Notes under the pieces: model-generated
Told to the model about the DNA's origin: nothing
The model's database searches: none
Seen by the model: only the letters and a program-made list of their open reading frames with translations
Shown here: piece after piece, positions 21,468-27,587 of the stretch
Layout of the letters: every line of letters begins with the position of its first letter
How positions within the stretch are numbered: position 1 is the first letter of the stretch
Program-made: the position numbers and the translations under genes
NCBI GenBank assembly: GCA_934454845.1
Contig: CAKSGV010000021.1
Coordinates: 1 to 30,158, forward strand
Direction of reading: 5' to 3'
Length of the DNA: 30,158 nucleotides
Origin: an uncultured Eubacteriales bacterium
GTDB lineage: Bacteria; Bacillota; Clostridia; Oscillospirales; Acutalibacteraceae

Positions 21468-22442
21468 CTATATTTGTAAAACATAATTTTCTAATACACA
21501 TCCAGATGGAACATTATTAGAACATGAGCAAATAGCATTTATTTTACATTGGCTACATTCATATGGAATATTGCTATTAATTTTAGAAATAAATAAATTT
21601 ATTTTTTTACTCTCATAGAGTTTATGGGGCTTTTTTTCAAAATTTCTCATTCCAAACAATCCAAAGCAGTTCATAAACATATTGTAATCAACATCATCTA
21701 TTTCAGTTCGTATCGATTCATATAAATCGATTACTCGATTAAGCTCTATGTCTTCATCAAAACAATTCGGAAAAGGTTTGTTATATGGTTGACAAAAAAC
21801 TTTTTTTCCAATAGGATGTAGTAAATTGATGATTTCAACAGTTCTTTGAATAGGAAGACCAATTAGTGGAACTTGTATAGAATCGGCTTCTTCAATAGCA
21901 TAACTGATTTTATTAAAAAAATCAGTTTCATCACTAATTATTAAACTTTTGTTTGGAAGTGGAGTTATATATTCGATTAAGGGTGTGTTTAAATTTCTAA
22001 TATTTAATTGTATATTAAATGTATGTTTGCACAAAAAATCATAAAAACTTTGGAAATTTGTTTTTGAAAGGGTTTCAAAGTTCATTAAAATTGTATACAA
22101 ACACATTTTTGACTCAATCAGCTTTTCAATTTCTTCGTTTAAACTATTATCATAACCATTGTTTTTTAAATCAATAAATATAGTACAATAATTTTTGCTA
22201 ATATCATTAACTGCAGAGTCAAATATTCGAGCATCTTTGGTTTGTGCTAATCTTTCGTTAATTAAGAAAAAACAATCATTTTTTTCTGAGTCATTAATAT
22301 TGGGATATTTATGTGCAATAGCGTTTAATTCATTTAAAATATGACCATTAAACAATTTATAATTTTTATCAATATCATTAAACAAAATTGTCTTGGTTTT
22401 AGTTTCAATGCCCTTAATTATAAGTTTATTGTTCACAATCAT
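21468..22442 (-). CDS. SPASM-like protein lacking the radical SAM motif
   Basis: 324 aa, not assigned to a family. The C-terminus carries seven residues of Cys in a radical-SAM-SPASM-like tail: 'NCFGLFGM', then 'YECSQCKINAICSCSNNV' and 'SGC' (residues about 262-316). The middle ('TIFIDLKNNG', 'LNIRNLNTPLIEYITPLPN', 'IQVPLIGLPIQR') has the alternating strands of a TIM-barrel-like fold, but there is no CxxxCxxC cluster. It may be a degenerate radical SAM partner that binds a cluster, the precursor or the active enzyme. First gene of the operon; AAGGAGA precedes the ATG. Confidence 0.6.
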   Translation of the reverse strand: MIVNNKLIIKGIETKTKTILFNDIDKNYKLFNGHILNELNAIAHKYPNINDSEKNDCFFLINERLAQTKDARIFDSAVNDISKNYCTIFIDLKNNGYDNSLNEEIEKLIESKMCLYTILMNFETLSKTNFQSFYDFLCKHTFNIQLNIRNLNTPLIEYITPLPNKSLIISDETDFFNKISYAIEEADSIQVPLIGLPIQRTVEIINLLHPIGKKVFCQPYNKPFPNCFDEDIELNRVIDLYESIRTEIDDVDYNMFMNCFGLFGMRNFEKKPHKLYESKKINLFISKINSNIPYECSQCKINAICSCSNNVPSGCVLENYVLQI

Positions 22443-22667
22443 TCTCCTTTAATATAGTTATGTCGATATATCATTTGCAAACTTCGCTACAAATTCATAT
22501 AATGCTGTTGTTAATGATGTAAGCTACGACTATTTCCTAAACAATAGAGTTTTACTAACATCTTAATAGTGGACAGTATCTACACAATCACAGATAACAC
22601 TTAATTGACCAAAAATATTTTTCCTTAGTTCCGCAACAAATATTGATGTGCCCAAATAAAGTTAATC
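22443..22667. other. Upstream region of the RiPP operon
   Basis: No gene is seen. The operon promoter should be here on the minus strand, but I find no pair of boxes good enough to name; the region is AT-rich with several weak matches. Confidence 0.4.
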
Positions 22668-22717
22668 AAAAAAAGCACAAATTCCCCCTATGCTAAAATA
22701 GGAAAAATTTGTGCTTT
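22668..22717 (-). terminator. Terminator of the transglutaminase gene
   Basis: AAAGCACAAATT (22672-22683) and AATTTGTGCTTT (22706-22717) pair perfectly, with an inner CCTAT/ATAGG stem, and a run of seven T follows on the minus strand. It separates the transglutaminase transcript from the RiPP operon that starts 230 bp further on. Confidence 0.85.
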
Positions 22718-22885
22718 ATAAATATAAATATACAATGTTTTTCTTTTGTTAAAAAGGGTCACCTTTCATAGTAGAAATCCTTTCAATTCGTTACTTATAA
22801 TATACCATATTTTAGGAGATTTGTCAATTATCATTGTATAATATTTTACTAATTAATTATATAATATTTTACTAATTATTTGTGA
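22718..22885. repeat. AT-rich region with a 19-bp tandem repeat
   Basis: TATAATATTTTACTAATTA occurs at 22837-22855 and again at 22860-22878, a 23-bp period, just after the transglutaminase stop. Nothing else is seen. Confidence 0.5.
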
Positions 22886-23794
22886 TTAATATATTTTCGT
22901 TATTATAAAATCTTCATCGTAAGAATTAAAACTATCAATTTTAATGAAACTATAAGGATTAACTTTTCCTTTGTCAGTAGAGTCGTAGGTTATATCTGAA
23001 TTCCACCAAGCGCCGTTATAATAAACACGGTTCCAAGTGTGATGATAATTTGCAACGTCAATTTTTGTTCCGTCAATCACAAAGCAAGGGATGCTTTGGC
23101 TGCGACAGAGTGCTGCAAACAGATGGGCAAAATCATAGCAGATACCTTTTTGAGTAGATATGGTTTTTCTAATGTTAAAATATTGAACAATGGGTTCGCA
23201 TTTATAGTCATACTCGAAGTTATATATTATCCATTCGTATATTGCCTTTACCTTTTCTTCAGTAGTATAGCAATCGGCACAAATTTCGTCGGCAAGTTCT
23301 ACTGCATTTATGTCCCACAGTGTTGCCAGACCGTTGGTAAGAGAAACATCATCCTGTTTGTAGACGAAAATATATGCAGTAAAAAGCAAAGCAATTATAA
23401 GTGTCGATACTATCAAAACATATATTTTCGTCAGTAGATTGTCCTTATGCGTACTATCAGCAAAAACTGTAAAATATGTAAGGACAATAGCAATAGAGAT
23501 GATTGCTAAAAACGGAAAAACTCTGCGACAGTATACAGCGTAAACAAAGTTCATCAAAAAAATAAGTGCAAGTAAAATAAATATGCCTGAACGCATTGCC
23601 TTTGATTTTATCTCAAACGCTAAAAACAAACACGGTAAAGCTGACAACAAATAGAATACGGTAAACGTTTGAGATAAAAAAAGGAAATCTTTTAAATATA
23701 AACCTAATAGTAAATTATAGACAGATGCAATAGCAAAGAAAATCAGTCTAATTTTTGTCTGCAATGTGATTGCAAATATTTTGGATATCTTCAC
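22886..23794 (-). CDS. Membrane protein with a transglutaminase-like domain
   Basis: 302 aa. About five hydrophobic segments occupy residues 15-145. Residues 160-295 are a transglutaminase-core domain with Cys in 'KGICYDFAHLFAALCRSQ', His in 'NYHHTWNRVYY' and Asp in 'WWNSDITYD', so the triad is complete. Bacterial proteins of this kind are mostly thiol proteases or amide-bond enzymes at the outer face of the membrane. It has its own terminator and is not in the RiPP operon, but a role in processing the exported peptide cannot be excluded. The start is GTG with GAGGAA upstream. Confidence 0.85.
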   Translation of the reverse strand: MKISKIFAITLQTKIRLIFFAIASVYNLLLGLYLKDFLFLSQTFTVFYLLSALPCLFLAFEIKSKAMRSGIFILLALIFLMNFVYAVYCRRVFPFLAIISIAIVLTYFTVFADSTHKDNLLTKIYVLIVSTLIIALLFTAYIFVYKQDDVSLTNGLATLWDINAVELADEICADCYTTEEKVKAIYEWIIYNFEYDYKCEPIVQYFNIRKTISTQKGICYDFAHLFAALCRSQSIPCFVIDGTKIDVANYHHTWNRVYYNGAWWNSDITYDSTDKGKVNPYSFIKIDSFNSYDEDFIITKIY

Positions 23795-24187
23795 GATAAT
23801 TCCTCAATTCATTTGTAAATTCACATTGCAACAATTCGTCTTCCAATATACTTAAAAACTAAAATTCAGATGATTCTTGCCCTTGATTTTGCCTTTATAA
23901 TACTTTTGGGCAAGGGTAAAACGAAATAATAAGTCATAACCAGTTGAAATGAGTTGTTTGCGAAAAAACCTTTGTTTTCAAGGCTTTTAGAGGAATTCAT
24001 TAACGCCCTACAACAAGCGATAATGATTTAAGAAAAGTTAGTTTTCAAATTCCAGTTTACAAACTGCTTTTAACTGTCCTAATAAGTAGGGGATAAATTT
24101 CGGAGCATAGATAGCACCCGTTGAATGTGTCTGATGCGTACCGAGATTTATCTCTCTTATTTTTTATATAAAGGGAGCTGATGCCGA
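23795..24187. other. Intergenic region between transglutaminase and HTH gene
   Basis: It holds the right copy of the 21-bp repeat shared with 10962-10982 (at 23880-23900) and a CAGTTT-AC-AAACTG palindrome (about 24053-24066). No gene is supported. Confidence 0.4.
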
Positions 24188-24484
24188 ATGATTGTGCCGC
24201 AAAATAAAAACGGCAATTTTTTTATGCTGTCAAACAGCATATTTAAGCAAGGTCTTAAACCGAGGGAATTTATTGTTTACTGCTGCCTTGTAAAACACAG
24301 CGATAAAAACGGCATCTGCTTTCCGTCACGGCGGCTGATTGCCAAGGAGTGCTGTATTGATAAAAAGACGTTGGACTCAGCAATCCAAAGTCTTGAAAAA
24401 GCAGGGCTTGTAAAAAAGAAAAAGCGCCGCAGGCAGGACGGATCGAACACAAGCAACGCCTATACGGTCAAGTTATTTCGGTAG
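24188..24484 (+). CDS. Winged-helix DNA-binding protein (HTH_36-like)
   Basis: 98 aa. 'LKPREFIVYCCLVKHSDKNG', 'CFPSRRLIAKECCIDKKTLD' and 'AIQSLEKAGLVKKKKR' form a complete winged helix-turn-helix of the type found at the N-terminus of plasmid and element replication or regulatory proteins. It is followed by a basic tail. GGGAG lies about 10 bp upstream of the ATG. Probably a regulator of element 2. Confidence 0.8.
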   Translation: MIVPQNKNGNFFMLSNSIFKQGLKPREFIVYCCLVKHSDKNGICFPSRRLIAKECCIDKKTLDSAIQSLEKAGLVKKKKRRRQDGSNTSNAYTVKLFR

Positions 24485-25070
24485 TGTAATTTTTTCGTAC
24501 AGGGTGGTGTAAGAAACGGTATTGCAGAACTATACCCATAGAACTAAACCCACTGAGTATATGTTACAACAGAAAAAGAAATAAGGAGTAAATTTTTTCT
24601 CTGCCGAAACAGCCGCAGAAAACGCCCTGTACACCGAGCAAATGGAAAACCGAGCAAACGCCCGACCGAGCCTCACAAAGGCAAAATACGGCGCTGTAAA
24701 CGGCGTGTGCGTCCCTTTTTTCTTTTCTGCTGTGAAACTAAAGTTCTGCATAAATCAGCCGTTGTTTTTGAGGAATTACGCTTTATTTCGCAAAAAACGC
24801 AGTGGTACGAAAATAAGCAGGAGAAAGCCGAGGGGTTGCGTTGCTTTCCCTCGGCGGCTCACGGCGGACGGCAACGCCGACCGCAAGGGGCTTTGGTCGA
24901 CTTTTTCGGATTATTTCAAAAAAGGCGATTAGGGGTTGCTCAAATTTTATCCTCGCTGATTTAGGGGTTGCACTTTTTACAGCGAAAATATCGGCATAAA
25001 AAGAAAAATACCGGTCCTGTTATGGGCGGAATGTAAAAATACCAAACAGCCTTACGGCGGAAAGGAATCT
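24485..25070. other. GC-richer region without a confident gene
   Basis: A plus-strand frame (24642-24932, 96 aa) and overlapping frames are open, but none has a recognisable domain or good ribosome site; composition is low-complexity basic. GGGGTTGC is repeated at 24932-24939 and 24964-24971. I regard it as leader or decayed DNA upstream of the integrase operon. Confidence 0.4.
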
Positions 25071-25220
25071 ATGGAGAAAAACGATTACAACATTGAACGG
25101 GTTGAGTTTTACTATAACGGCGACGAAGAAAAGTTTGACCGCTTTTTAAGCTCAGCAATAAAAGAATATATCAGTACGGATAAAATGGCGGTCGATTGCG
25201 AAAACAGTAAATCAGCGTAA
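25071..25220 (+). CDS. Small acidic protein upstream of the integrase
   Basis: 49 aa, acidic, beginning MEKNDYNIERVEFYYNGDEE. It has a good GGAAAGG site 6 bp before the ATG, preceded by the same ACGGCGGAAAGGAAT leader as the sigma-like gene at 10442. 'KFDRFLSSAIKEYI' looks like a helix. I recognise no family, though small proteins at this position before large serine recombinases are common in clostridial elements. It lies 89 bp before the integrase start. Confidence 0.65.
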   Translation: MEKNDYNIERVEFYYNGDEEKFDRFLSSAIKEYISTDKMAVDCENSKSA

Positions 25221-25309
25221 TTTATCTGGACTTACGGCAGGTGTTGTGGTATGTTGTTGCGTGGACAGGATATCACGCGCCTGCCGAGAAAAAAAGAAAG
25301 GTGATTGCT

Positions 25310-26956
25310 ATGAGAGTATGGCTGTATTCAAGGCTCTCCCGTGACGAGGACAGCGAGTTAAATTCACTTACCAATCAGCAAAATATATTGCGGGAATATG
25401 CGGCAAACAATAACTGCACCGTTATAGGTGAGTCGGCCGATGACAACATCAGCGGAATGCATTTTAACCGTGAGGGGATAAATAAAATATACGCCGCCGT
25501 TGAGAATAAAAGCATTGACGCGGTAATCGTTAAAGACCTGTCCCGACTCGGACGGCACAGAACGCAGACCGCAATGTTTATAGACTATCTTCGTGAAAAT
25601 GATGTGCGTGTTCTTTCGGTAACCGAAAACATAGACACAAGCAACGAGGATGACGATCTGATGGTTGGCTTTAAAGGGATATTCAACGATATGTACGCAA
25701 GAGATATATCCAAGAAAATCCGTGCGGGATATAAGCAGAAACAAAAAAGCGGTATCGTGATGATACCACCGCTCGGATACTTCAAGGATAAAAACACGGG
25801 CAAGGTTACGGTAGTTGAGGAACACGCCGAAATAGTCCGTAAGATATTCGGTCTGTATGTATCTGGATACGGGCTTAAAGCCATATCTAAAATTTTGAAT
25901 GAGGAAGGCATTAAATCGCCGGGATATTATCAGAAAAAACTGCTCGGTAAAAATCTCGGATATAACAAACCCGAAATCGCTCACAGATTTTTATGGGAAA
26001 ATACAGGTGTAAAAAGAATATTGCAAAATGAGTTTTATATCGGGAATCTTATCTGCCACAAATCCTATACAAGCAAAATAAATCATATAAGAAAGGAACT
26101 GCCGCCCGAAGAACATTTTAAACACGAAAACGCTGTGCCTGCAATCATACCGAAAGAGATATGGGAGCAGGCACAGTTTATACTTGAGCAAAAGCCGAAA
26201 AGAAATGTAAGGGCTTCAAGCGGAAATACACATCACCGATACACAGGACTTATAAAATGCGGCGATTGCGGTTCCTCATTCAGCTGTAAAAGAAGATATT
26301 GGCGTAATAATCCACCGAGAATGGAATATGTTTGCAACGGCTACCACCGTTACGGAAAGGAAAATTGTTCACCGCATAAGATAGGTGAGGAAGTTCTTGA
26401 CGGGCTGATACTCAAAGAGCTTGAGGAACTTAAAATAATGGCCCATGAAAACTTTAAAAGGGTTGACAAAGAACTGAAAAAGTGGCTTGCTGACCGACCA
26501 TCCGCCGAAAAGCAGATAACAGCGCTTAAAGAAAAGCTCGCGCAGCGGAAAAACGACCAACAGCAAATACTGCTTGAAAGAATACGGGACAGAGAACACG
26601 CCGAAGTTTATACTCAAATGCTTGTTTCCTGCGAAACGGATATTAAAACAATTGAAAACAGAATTCGGGAAATGAAGGATATTGAAAATACGGTAAAGGA
26701 ACGCAAAAAGCAAATGAAGAAAAGCGTCGAACTGCTTGACGGTATTATAGCCGACGGTGCGATAAGCGATACGCATCTCAGAATGTTGGTGGATGAGATC
26801 GTTATATACGAAAAGAACGGAAAGCTTGATATTCAAATAACGCTTAACGGAGAATTCCGCACGCATATCGATTATTACGATGAAAGCGGAGATATAACCG
26901 ACAGGCACGCCGAAATATGGTATTTCCCGAATTGGGAAAGTATGGCGGAGGGTTAA
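25310..26956 (+). CDS. Large serine recombinase, probable integrase of element 2
   Basis: 548 aa. Residues 1-150 are the resolvase catalytic domain: 'YSRLSRDEDSELNSLTNQ' with the nucleophilic Ser at position 10, 'AVIVKDLSRLGRHR' and 'FNDMYARDISKKIRAG'. Residues 165-270 are the recombinase domain. The zinc ribbon ('IKCGDCGSSFSCKRRYWRNN' and 'YVCNGYHRYGKENCS', about residues 318-362) and a long coiled coil follow. This is the TnpX/TndX-like group that moves clostridial elements. The ATG at 25310 is preferred, 6 bp after GAAAGGTGA, because the upstream 23 codons are not family-like. It lies 0.4 kb from attR. Confidence 0.92.
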   Translation: MRVWLYSRLSRDEDSELNSLTNQQNILREYAANNNCTVIGESADDNISGMHFNREGINKIYAAVENKSIDAVIVKDLSRLGRHRTQTAMFIDYLRENDVRVLSVTENIDTSNEDDDLMVGFKGIFNDMYARDISKKIRAGYKQKQKSGIVMIPPLGYFKDKNTGKVTVVEEHAEIVRKIFGLYVSGYGLKAISKILNEEGIKSPGYYQKKLLGKNLGYNKPEIAHRFLWENTGVKRILQNEFYIGNLICHKSYTSKINHIRKELPPEEHFKHENAVPAIIPKEIWEQAQFILEQKPKRNVRASSGNTHHRYTGLIKCGDCGSSFSCKRRYWRNNPPRMEYVCNGYHRYGKENCSPHKIGEEVLDGLILKELEELKIMAHENFKRVDKELKKWLADRPSAEKQITALKEKLAQRKNDQQQILLERIRDREHAEVYTQMLVSCETDIKTIENRIREMKDIENTVKERKKQMKKSVELLDGIIADGAISDTHLRMLVDEIVIYEKNGKLDIQITLNGEFRTHIDYYDESGDITDRHAEIWYFPNWESMAEG

Positions 26957-26977
26957 ACCTCCGCCATATCAGTTTTT
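26942..26977 (+). terminator. Terminator of the integrase gene
   Basis: ATGGCGGAGG, loop GTTAAA, CCTCCGCCAT, then ATCAGTTTTTTG. The stop codon lies in the loop. Confidence 0.85.
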
Positions 26978-27073
26978 TGTATTGTAAATATAGCATACTC
27001 GGCAGGCGTGCAGCTTTATGTTGCGCGCCCGTTTTTTGGCTTGTGACAAGTAATTTGAATGAAAATTTTAGGC

Positions 27074-27115
27074 AAAGAAAAACGCTCAAAGCCGCATAAA
27101 CAAAGGCTTTGAGCG
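27074..27115 (-). terminator. Terminator of the element-borne tRNA-Leu
   Basis: Minus strand CGCTCAAAGCC, 11-nt loop, GGCTTTGAGCG, then TTTTTCTTT. It starts 1 bp after the CCA end of the tRNA. Confidence 0.85.
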
Positions 27116-27116
27116 G

Positions 27117-27203
27117 TGGTGCGGGTAACAGGAATTGAACCTGCACTTCCTTTCGAAAATATGAACCTGAATCATACGCGTCTGCCAGTTCCGCCATACC
27201 CGC
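27117..27203 (-). tRNA. tRNA-Leu(CAG), intact, carried by element 2
   Basis: 87 nt with CCA encoded. The acceptor is GCGGGTA/TACCCGC, the anticodon stem is TATGA/TCATA around TTCAGGT, and it has a long variable arm and a T arm with TTCAATT. The anticodon CAG reads CUG Leu codons, the same isoacceptor as the tRNA split by the element. Stems differ from the split gene in acceptor, anticodon stem and variable arm, so it is not a recent duplicate. No clear promoter lies in the 140 bp upstream; the promoter of the broken gene (27419-27447) points towards it. Confidence 0.95.
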
Positions 27204-27344
27204 ATATTAAGTTTTTATCCTCTGATTTTTACACGGTGAGGACATCCGAGGCGGAGCATTTCGCTTAATCCACAATATATACAAACAGCAATTAAGCTAT
27301 GTGTAAGCTCAAATCGCGCTGAAAATTTCAGTTTTTAATACTTA

Positions 27345-27365
27345 CACCAAGGTGACGTTAGCTGA
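27345..27365. other. attR of element 2
   Basis: CACCAAGGTGACGTTA (27345-27360), G, then the shared CTGA (27362-27365). The 16-bp arm is inverted relative to that at 8849-8864 (14 of 16 identical). Confidence 0.8.
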
Positions 27366-27398
27366 ATCTAGCGCGTCTGCCTATTCCGCCATATCCGC
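27362..27398 (-). pseudogene. 5' half of the interrupted tRNA-Leu(CAG)
   Basis: Minus strand GCGGATA acceptor arm, D arm and the anticodon-stem arm CTAGA, then TTCAG of the anticodon loop, where tRNA sequence stops and element sequence (CTAACGTCACC) begins. With 8792-8845 it rebuilds a normal 87-nt tRNA whose acceptor (GCGGATA/TATCCGC) and anticodon stem (CTAGA/TCTAG) pair perfectly. Confidence 0.9.
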
Positions 27399-27418
27399 AA
27401 ATATATGCCGCAAAAAAT

Positions 27419-27447
27419 ATAATACCAATTAGAAAGCGATTTGTCAA
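27419..27447 (-). promoter_or_regulatory. Promoter of the original tRNA-Leu gene
   Basis: On the minus strand TTGACA (27442-27447), 17-bp spacer, TATTAT (27419-27424), 21 bp upstream of the tRNA 5' end. After the insertion it drives the 5' half and then, 160 bp on, the intact tRNA of the element. Confidence 0.8.
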
Positions 27448-27464
27448 GTAAAGCGTTAAAGTTA

Positions 27465-27493
27465 TTCACAATTTATTAAAAAATAAGTATTAT
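27465..27493 (+). promoter_or_regulatory. Promoter of htpG
   Basis: TTCACA (27465-27470), 17-bp spacer, TATTAT (27488-27493). A TATAAT at 27491-27496 overlaps it. No CIRCE element is present. Confidence 0.5.
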
Positions 27494-27496
27494 AAT

Positions 27497-27557
27497 AGAC
27501 AATACAATCGGACAAATTTTCCGCTATTAGAAGCGTTGTATCCTGATTGTATTGTCT
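27497..27557 (+). promoter_or_regulatory. 13-bp inverted repeat in the htpG leader
   Basis: AGACAATACAATC (27497-27509) and GATTGTATTGTCT (27545-27557) are perfect reverse complements 35 bp apart. The first arm starts right after the -10 box and the second ends 30 bp before the start codon, so it may be a repressor site or a leader RNA stem. Confidence 0.65.
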
Positions 27558-27587
27558 AATCTTAATATTTAATCAAAGGTGATAATT

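Larger units (their letters stand above)
10962..23900. mobile_element. Possible nested element with a truncated tyrosine integrase
   Basis: CCCTTGTTTTTGCCCTTAT plus GA (10962-10982) and CCCTTGATTTTGCCTTTAT plus AA (23880-23900) are direct repeats, 18 of 21 identical. The left copy lies 26 bp after the stop of the tyrosine integrase fragment, the usual position of an att core. The stretch between carries Phd-Doc, the RiPP operon and the transglutaminase. Low base complexity makes chance similarity possible. Confidence 0.4.
8846..27361. mobile_element. Element 2: 18.5-kb integrative island splitting tRNA-Leu(CAG)
   Basis: The ends are fixed by the two tRNA halves (8792-8845 and 27362-27398) and by inverted 16-bp arms just inside them. 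The large serine recombinase at 25310-26956 lies 0.4 kb from the right end and is the probable integrase. The cargo is a RiPP operon, Phd-Doc, a membrane transglutaminase and an intact tRNA-Leu(CAG). No relaxase or type IV secretion gene is visible, so it would need outside help to transfer. The interior is a mosaic with older recombinase remnants. Confidence 0.8.

Noticed and set aside
13443..22442. Lasso peptide cluster
   Set aside because: Kinase and nucleotidyltransferase fit, but there is no transglutaminase-type B2 peptidase, B1 recognition protein or asparagine-synthetase-like cyclase in the operon, and the precursor is Cys-rich with no typical lasso core.
22451..22480. TTGCAA-N18-TATATT as promoter of the RiPP operon
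   Set aside because: The start point would fall at the ribosome site and start codon, leaving no leader.
17539..22547. 12-mer CTATTGTTTAGG present at 17539-17550 and inverted at 22536-22547
   Set aside because: A single AT-rich 12-mer match is expected by chance in 30 kb.
24642..24932. 96-aa plus-strand frame with overlapping minus-strand frame
   Set aside because: Basic low-complexity translation, no recognisable domain and no convincing ribosome site.
8846..27361. Conjugative element (ICE)
   Set aside because: No relaxase, coupling protein or type IV secretion gene is visible.
27362..27398. A second complete tRNA-Leu
   Set aside because: Only the 5' half is present; the sequence after the anticodon loop is element DNA and has no 3' acceptor partner nearby.
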